NCBI RefSeq assembly: GCF_001651805.1
Contig: NZ_CP015839.1
Coordinates: 5,084,001-5,148,000, forward strand
Length of the DNA: 64,000 bases
Direction: 5' to 3'
DNA from: Marinobacterium aestuarii
GTDB taxonomy: Bacteria > Pseudomonadota > Gammaproteobacteria > Pseudomonadales > Balneatricaceae
Part shown: one piece after another, positions 60,764-64,000 of the stretch
How positions within the stretch are numbered: position 1 is the stretch's first letter
Layout: every line of letters starts with the position of its first letter
Made by a program: the position numbers and the translations under genes
The notes under the pieces: generated by a model
Databases searched by the model: none
The model's input: the letters and a program-made list of their open reading frames with translations, nothing else
Told to the model about the DNA's origin: nothing

Positions 60764-61468
60764 TCAGTTCACCTTCGGCACTGAGCGGAGCGGACATTTT
60801 GCGGTAGTTTGACGGTTCATTTTGCGCCTTGCTGGCGCGTCACTTTCTTTGCTCGCGCGAAAGAAAGTAACCAAAGAAAGCGCGCCCCAATTAAGCCTTT
60901 TCGCTGCGCGCTGCAGCCATTGTGCGGGCGCCGCTAACGCACATCCATGTGCTAATCGGCGTCGATACAGTCCCTGTATCGCCCCTTCGGGCCTGATCGC
61001 ACAATGCCTTCAGTGCTCGCCGGCATACGGCCAGAGATGGCCGGTAGCCAGATAATGCAGGAGCAATTTTCTGCTCATAAGGGGGATGGTCGTTCTGCCA
61101 TATTGGCGGGGCGGTGATGTTGAGTTCGGGTCCGTACCCATTGGACAGACCAGGGCGTCGAAGCATTTCTGCGGCACCAACAGTGCCAGGGGCGACAATC
61201 TACTTCAACCAAGAGTGACTCCCATTCCTTGCACCATAGAGGTGACTTCATAGGCTCAATAAATAGGTATACTGTCCCCGGGATGCTCATTCGTGAGCAA
61301 GTTTTCGCAGTCATGAAGACAAGCAAGTCGGTCTGAGCGATTAAGAAACGGAGCCAAGTCGAACTAACGATATTACGAGCCTTGGCCAAGAACACAGAGC
61401 AAGGGAATCTCAATAACCATAGGTCGCAGACTGATTATTTTTATGGCCATCAATCTTGGAGAATAACA
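60702..61468. other. Gene-free stretch right of puuB
   Basis: 767 bases with direct repeat copy 1, a palindrome-rich repeat element (60824-60981) and about 430 bases of unassigned sequence. In the latter I see a TATACTGTCCCCGGGA string (61269-61284) of the kind found beside REP-associated transposase genes, but no transposase. Small frames on both strands (for example minus 61075-61413) lack a ribosome site and look spurious. Confidence 0.5.
60824..60981. repeat. Palindrome-rich intergenic repeat element
   Basis: Three perfect hairpins: GCGCC-N5-GGCGC (60824-60838), ACTTTCTTT-N9-AAAGAAAGT (60842-60868) and CGATACAG-TCC-CTGTATCG (60963-60981). The AAAGAAAGTAACCAAAGAAAG string is one I recognise as recurring in intergenic DNA of many pseudomonads and relatives, where it is often miscalled as a short gene. 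No protein is called here. Confidence 0.7.
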
Positions 61469-62083
61469 TTGATAAAATTCGATATAATCGGTGTACTCGG
61501 TCTTTCTATTGGATTTTTATCACTACTAAGCCTTGCTTATTACTTTTATAGTACGTACAAGGATACACCAGATACGATTTACTCAAAAAATAGAGATGGA
61601 GGGCCATTATCTTATCTGATAGCTTTTTTGAGGTTGATAGGCTGGTTTTTAGTTTTTAGCATGGGCTTTTACTCAGTCCTTTCTCTTCTTCCATTGGATA
61701 TAATAGGAATAAATATTAGTAAAGAGACGATCCATAATATCTTTGCGACAGTATCTTTTTTTATGACGCTTGGATCATTTTCAATCATGTCTTTTCCTTC
61801 TAAGGTATTAGCTGCAAAAAGACAGGAAACCAGTAAAGTTATCGAGGCTCACGAACAAATGTATGCAGCCCAAGATGCGTGTGAAAAACTAGAATTTATG
61901 GTAGAAGAATTGGAAGCTATTTGCAAAGATCCCAGTAATTTACCTAAGGTGGTTAGTTTGTTGATCGCACGCGAGAGAGTGTGTCAGGATCCGGACAAGA
62001 AAGCACAAATCACTCAAGTTAGAATATCTGCACAAAGGTTGCGCCGGCATATCAAGCTACTTGAAGATAAGGCATATAAGTAG
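61469..62083 (+). CDS. Hypothetical membrane protein with cytoplasmic coiled coil
   Basis: 204 residues. Three hydrophobic helices (about 4-26, 48-74 and 88-112) are followed by a helical, charged C-terminal half (about 118-204; EKLEFMVEELEAICKD, RISAQRLRRHIKLLED) suited to coiled-coil pairing. I favour a TTG start at 61469 because TGGAGA lies 7 bases upstream; the open frame begins at TTG 61382 without such a site. Codon and base composition are clearly more A/T-rich than the core genes, suggesting recent acquisition. No family recognised; its location between repeats hints at an accessory, possibly defence, role (inference). Confidence 0.6.
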   Translation: MIKFDIIGVLGLSIGFLSLLSLAYYFYSTYKDTPDTIYSKNRDGGPLSYLIAFLRLIGWFLVFSMGFYSVLSLLPLDIIGINISKETIHNIFATVSFFMTLGSFSIMSFPSKVLAAKRQETSKVIEAHEQMYAAQDACEKLEFMVEELEAICKDPSNLPKVVSLLIARERVCQDPDKKAQITQVRISAQRLRRHIKLLEDKAYK

Positions 62084-62399
62084 ACTGGAGGCTAAAAATA
62101 TTTCTGTTTATAAATCGACCTGTCTTGATCGCAGACTCCAAACCCTGAGAGGATGGAGTCATTAATTCGAAAACGAAATATTCTGCAGGCTTGGCTCTCG
62201 GGACTCTGCTGCGACCGGAACTTCGAGGGCTAGTACTGGAACGTCGAATCAAGCCGGCAAGCGAGCAGCCCATTGGGGAATAATTTCCAGGGGCCGCCAT
62301 GCTCCGCGTGGGAGACCTTGATACAGTGCTGACTGGTGATGCTACAACGATTACCAAAGAGGATATTCTGTCAAAGCACCCTGATGAATAAAGTTCACA

Positions 62400-62456
62400 G
62401 GGTCAAATCTTGCTTTTTGCCCCTCCGGTACGACACCAAGGCAAAAGACCTGACCC
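62400..62456. repeat. Inverted repeat, MITE- or REP-like
   Basis: GGGTCA-AATCTTGC-TTTTTGCC on the left and GGCAAAA-GACC-TGACCC on the right are imperfect inverted copies around an 18-base centre. The GGGTCAGGTCTT-type ends resemble sequences found next to REP-associated tyrosine transposases. No transposase is present. Confidence 0.55.
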
Positions 62457-62467
62457 TCATTCTCCGC

Positions 62468-62561
62468 ATTACCAGTTGTGTGATAGGTTGAGTTGATATG
62501 CCAGAGGCTCCTGAAGTTAAAAGCCGGTCGGTGGCGGTGGTCATGTCTACTTATTGAAAGT
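62468..62561 (+). repeat. Direct repeat copy 2 of the puuB 3' end
   Basis: Second copy of the 60673-60763 sequence. The first 29 bases have 2 differences; the codons are no longer part of an open frame because the upstream sequence differs. It marks the right border of the 1.8-kb accessory segment. Confidence 0.85.
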
Positions 62562-62610
62562 ACGTACGCTTTCGGGACAGAGCGAGCATTACACTATCAC
62601 TGCAAGGTTA

Positions 62611-62645
62611 TGCTCCAGCCGCCGCTTTAGCGTTCGGTTGGAGCA
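62611..62645 (-). terminator. Hairpin downstream of the DUF262 gene
   Basis: An 11-bp stem TGCTCCAGCCG/CGGTTGGAGCA with one G-U (or A-C, by strand) and a 13-base loop, 79 bases beyond the stop. It has no T-run, so termination is uncertain. Confidence 0.4.
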
Positions 62646-62723
62646 CGCTGTTGAAGCCAGCCCTCATTTCCCGTTAACTCAACGGCACTGTTTTCGGCTT
62701 TAGTCAGATTCGAATCGAAGTCT

Positions 62724-64000
62724 TTAAACTGTGTCAAATTTCGAAGTGGACCAGATAGTCTTGGCAACCTGTTGGTAAAGTTCTCCGCGCTCTGTGATCG
62801 CTGCATCACCAAATTTCGCGATTGAATTTACAGATATCCCCGCCTGAATCAATCCTTCGCGCGCAGAAGGGTTGTTCTCAAAGAACTGAGCCGTCAGACT
62901 CTGGCAAAGAACATTCTCCGTCGCATAGACACCTAGTTTCTGGGAGTAAGGTTTACATTTTAGAGATCTGTTACGCCCCCGAGGGAGAAGGACTAACCCT
63001 CCGAGATAATTTCTTCTTTGTAAATAATTTGAGTCATTTGAAAAATCCCAGTCTTCACTAGCATCGGCCTTAGATTCTTCAATGACTTCAGATAATATAT
63101 GCTCTATATCGAAAGTTTTTGCTCCTAGAGAGCGATCTATATAGCCAGAAAATCTAACAGAGTTAGTTTGGGAACAGATGTTTTCTAAAAACTCTCCGAA
63201 GCGACCCAATATGTGCAGAATATCTTGCCGTTTTGCTCTTCCATATGATAATTCCGCAACATTATTTATATCGCCTACGTACTTACTGGCCTCGTCTTTC
63301 AATGTAGACCGAAGACTATCAACATCAAGATTTCGTATTTTTTTAGCGAAATAAAATATGCTGTCTCTTACGTTATCGTACGTATTATCTTTGCCACTTA
63401 TCACTCGGCTCGTAGCAAAAACATCTAGAAAAAAAGAGACAAGCTTTATTTTTGTATTTACGTCAGCACTTGTATCCCCTATTTTTATTGATGCGAGTAT
63501 TAACATTGCTTGCAAGGTTAGGTTTCTGGATCCGTTATAGAATAAATGGGGAAAGGCGGTAGACCAGCCTGATTCGGCTGCCTTTACTTTCGTATATATT
63601 TTTGCATAAAATGGCATTGTTTCCGATATCAACTGTTGAAAGTCATCACTATTACTAAGCCCAATACGCTCGCGGTTATCAATCAACCAGCGATGATACG
63701 AATCACCTATCACCTCAAAGTCTCCTGGAGAATCCCCACGGCTTTTACCACGAATCGATTCACCATATTGAGATCTAAGCCAAGTTTTCAAAAATTGACT
63801 ATCTTCTTCTGACGATATTTTCTTAAGACCGCTAACGGTTTCGATCCAGTGTTCATGCGACTCAGAGTTCGCTTGGTCGTCATTTATATTGGACAGAAGA
63901 TAGCCTTTGAGTAGATCTATAGGGCTGAGCTTTAGGCCTCTGTCATTCATTGTTACGAACACCCTATGAGCATCTTGCTCACTAGGAACGCCTATCTCAG
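62724..64000 (-). CDS. DUF262/DUF1524 domain protein, 3' part (GmrSD-like), cut by window edge
   Basis: The frame is open from the stop at 62724 to the right edge, so the N-terminus lies outside. Near the edge it reads VFVTMNDRGLKLSPIDLLKGYLL, the end-of-DUF262 pattern (read as F.T.NDRG and SPIDLLKGYL). About 200 residues of helical sequence follow. The C-terminus has the DUF1524 HNH-like motif FDIEHILSE, then N-YLGGLVLLPRGRNRSLK. Such proteins include GmrS/GmrD type IV restriction enzymes against modified DNA. A/T-rich base use differs from core genes. A start at 63962 (GTG) is not credible because the DUF262 motif spans it. Confidence 0.8.
   Translation of the reverse strand, partial: EIGVPSEQDAHRVFVTMNDRGLKLSPIDLLKGYLLSNINDDQANSESHEHWIETVSGLKKISSEEDSQFLKTWLRSQYGESIRGKSRGDSPGDFEVIGDSYHRWLIDNRERIGLSNSDDFQQLISETMPFYAKIYTKVKAAESGWSTAFPHLFYNGSRNLTLQAMLILASIKIGDTSADVNTKIKLVSFFLDVFATSRVISGKDNTYDNVRDSIFYFAKKIRNLDVDSLRSTLKDEASKYVGDINNVAELSYGRAKRQDILHILGRFGEFLENICSQTNSVRFSGYIDRSLGAKTFDIEHILSEVIEESKADASEDWDFSNDSNYLQRRNYLGGLVLLPRGRNRSLKCKPYSQKLGVYATENVLCQSLTAQFFENNPSAREGLIQAGISVNSIAKFGDAAITERGELYQQVAKTIWSTSKFDTV

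Larger units (their letters stand above)
62084..62723. other. Gene-free stretch between two accessory genes
   Basis: 640 bases of mixed composition with an inverted repeat (62400-62456), direct repeat copy 2 and a hairpin (62611-62645). A minus-strand frame at 62052-62357 lacks a ribosome site and crosses the preceding gene's end, so it is not called. The segment 62180-62300 is GC-rich and may be a gene remnant, but I cannot assign it. Confidence 0.45.

Noticed and set aside
60822-61055. 77-codon plus frame over the palindromic repeat
   Set aside because: A well-known kind of false gene created by the AAAGAAAGT repeat.
61010-61413. Minus-strand frames of 62-112 codons
   Set aside because: No ribosome site, no family similarity, cross a repeat-rich segment and overlap the start region of the plus-strand gene.
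62611-62645. Possible integron attC site
   Set aside because: The stem-loop is attC-sized and has a GCGTT string, but the paired core sites and an adjacent cassette are missing.
63960-63962. GTG as start of the DUF262 protein
   Set aside because: The frame continues to the window edge and the conserved DUF262 motif spans this codon.

Overview
The window looks like a chromosomal segment of a marine gammaproteobacterium of the Oceanospirillales/Pseudomonadales type. The evidence is the 16S rRNA sequence at the left edge, the roughly 60% GC content, and gene order shared with Pseudomonas: ubiB-hisI-hisE-tatABC, dsbA-cyt c4-engB-polA-DUF2782-thrB and ubiC-ubiA-phoB-phoR. The genus cannot be fixed from the window alone. 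No tRNA gene, CRISPR array or intact insertion sequence was seen.

Layout. Positions 1-1120 hold the 5' part of a 16S rRNA gene on the minus strand, with two tandem rRNA promoters and a boxA upstream. Positions 1.8-6 kb hold a minus-strand block, ubiB-hisI-hisE-HIT-tatA-tatB-tatC. Positions 6.2-16.7 kb carry housekeeping genes: dsbA, cytochrome c4, engB, polA, a DUF2782 gene, thrB, uvrD, a methyltransferase and a thioesterase. A probable ErsA/Spot 42-position small RNA with a sigma-E/AlgU-like promoter lies between engB and polA. Positions 16.7-28.2 kb are the phosphate regulon (pstSCAB-phoU and phoBR, each with a Pho box), interrupted by ubiC-ubiA and a DUF1415 gene. Six perfect hairpins in a row follow phoU.

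Positions 28-36.7 kb carry cysZ, small membrane or exported proteins, a reductase, a DUF416 gene, a TRAP transporter (dctQM plus a convergent Tat-exported binding protein), a 52-bp repeat pair, and hexR. Positions 36.8-43.2 kb form an amino-acid and nitrogen block: an FMN glutamate-synthase-like protein, a Glu/Leu dehydrogenase, an Na+ symporter, 4-hydroxyphenylpyruvate dioxygenase and an Lrp regulator.

Positions 43.2-57.6 kb are a complete minus-strand siderophore locus with the vibrioferrin gene order: pvsA-B-C-D-E, then an extra HpcH/HpaI-family gene resembling the siderophore citrate synthase SbnG, then a binding protein, two permeases, an ATPase and a TonB-dependent receptor (pvuBCDE-pvuA type). 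Three Fur-box-like sites sit at the expected promoters. The inferred logic is that under iron starvation the cell makes citrate with the SbnG-like enzyme, builds a citrate/serine/alanine/2-oxoglutarate siderophore, exports it through the MFS protein and re-imports the ferric form.

Positions 57.9-60.7 kb hold a divergent gamma-glutamylpolyamine synthetase/oxidase pair. To the right the sequence becomes AT-rich and accessory in character. It holds a duplicated copy of the oxidase 3' end at 60.67 and 62.47 kb, palindromic repeat elements, an orphan membrane/coiled-coil protein, and the 3' part of a DUF262/DUF1524 (GmrSD-like) gene that runs off the window.
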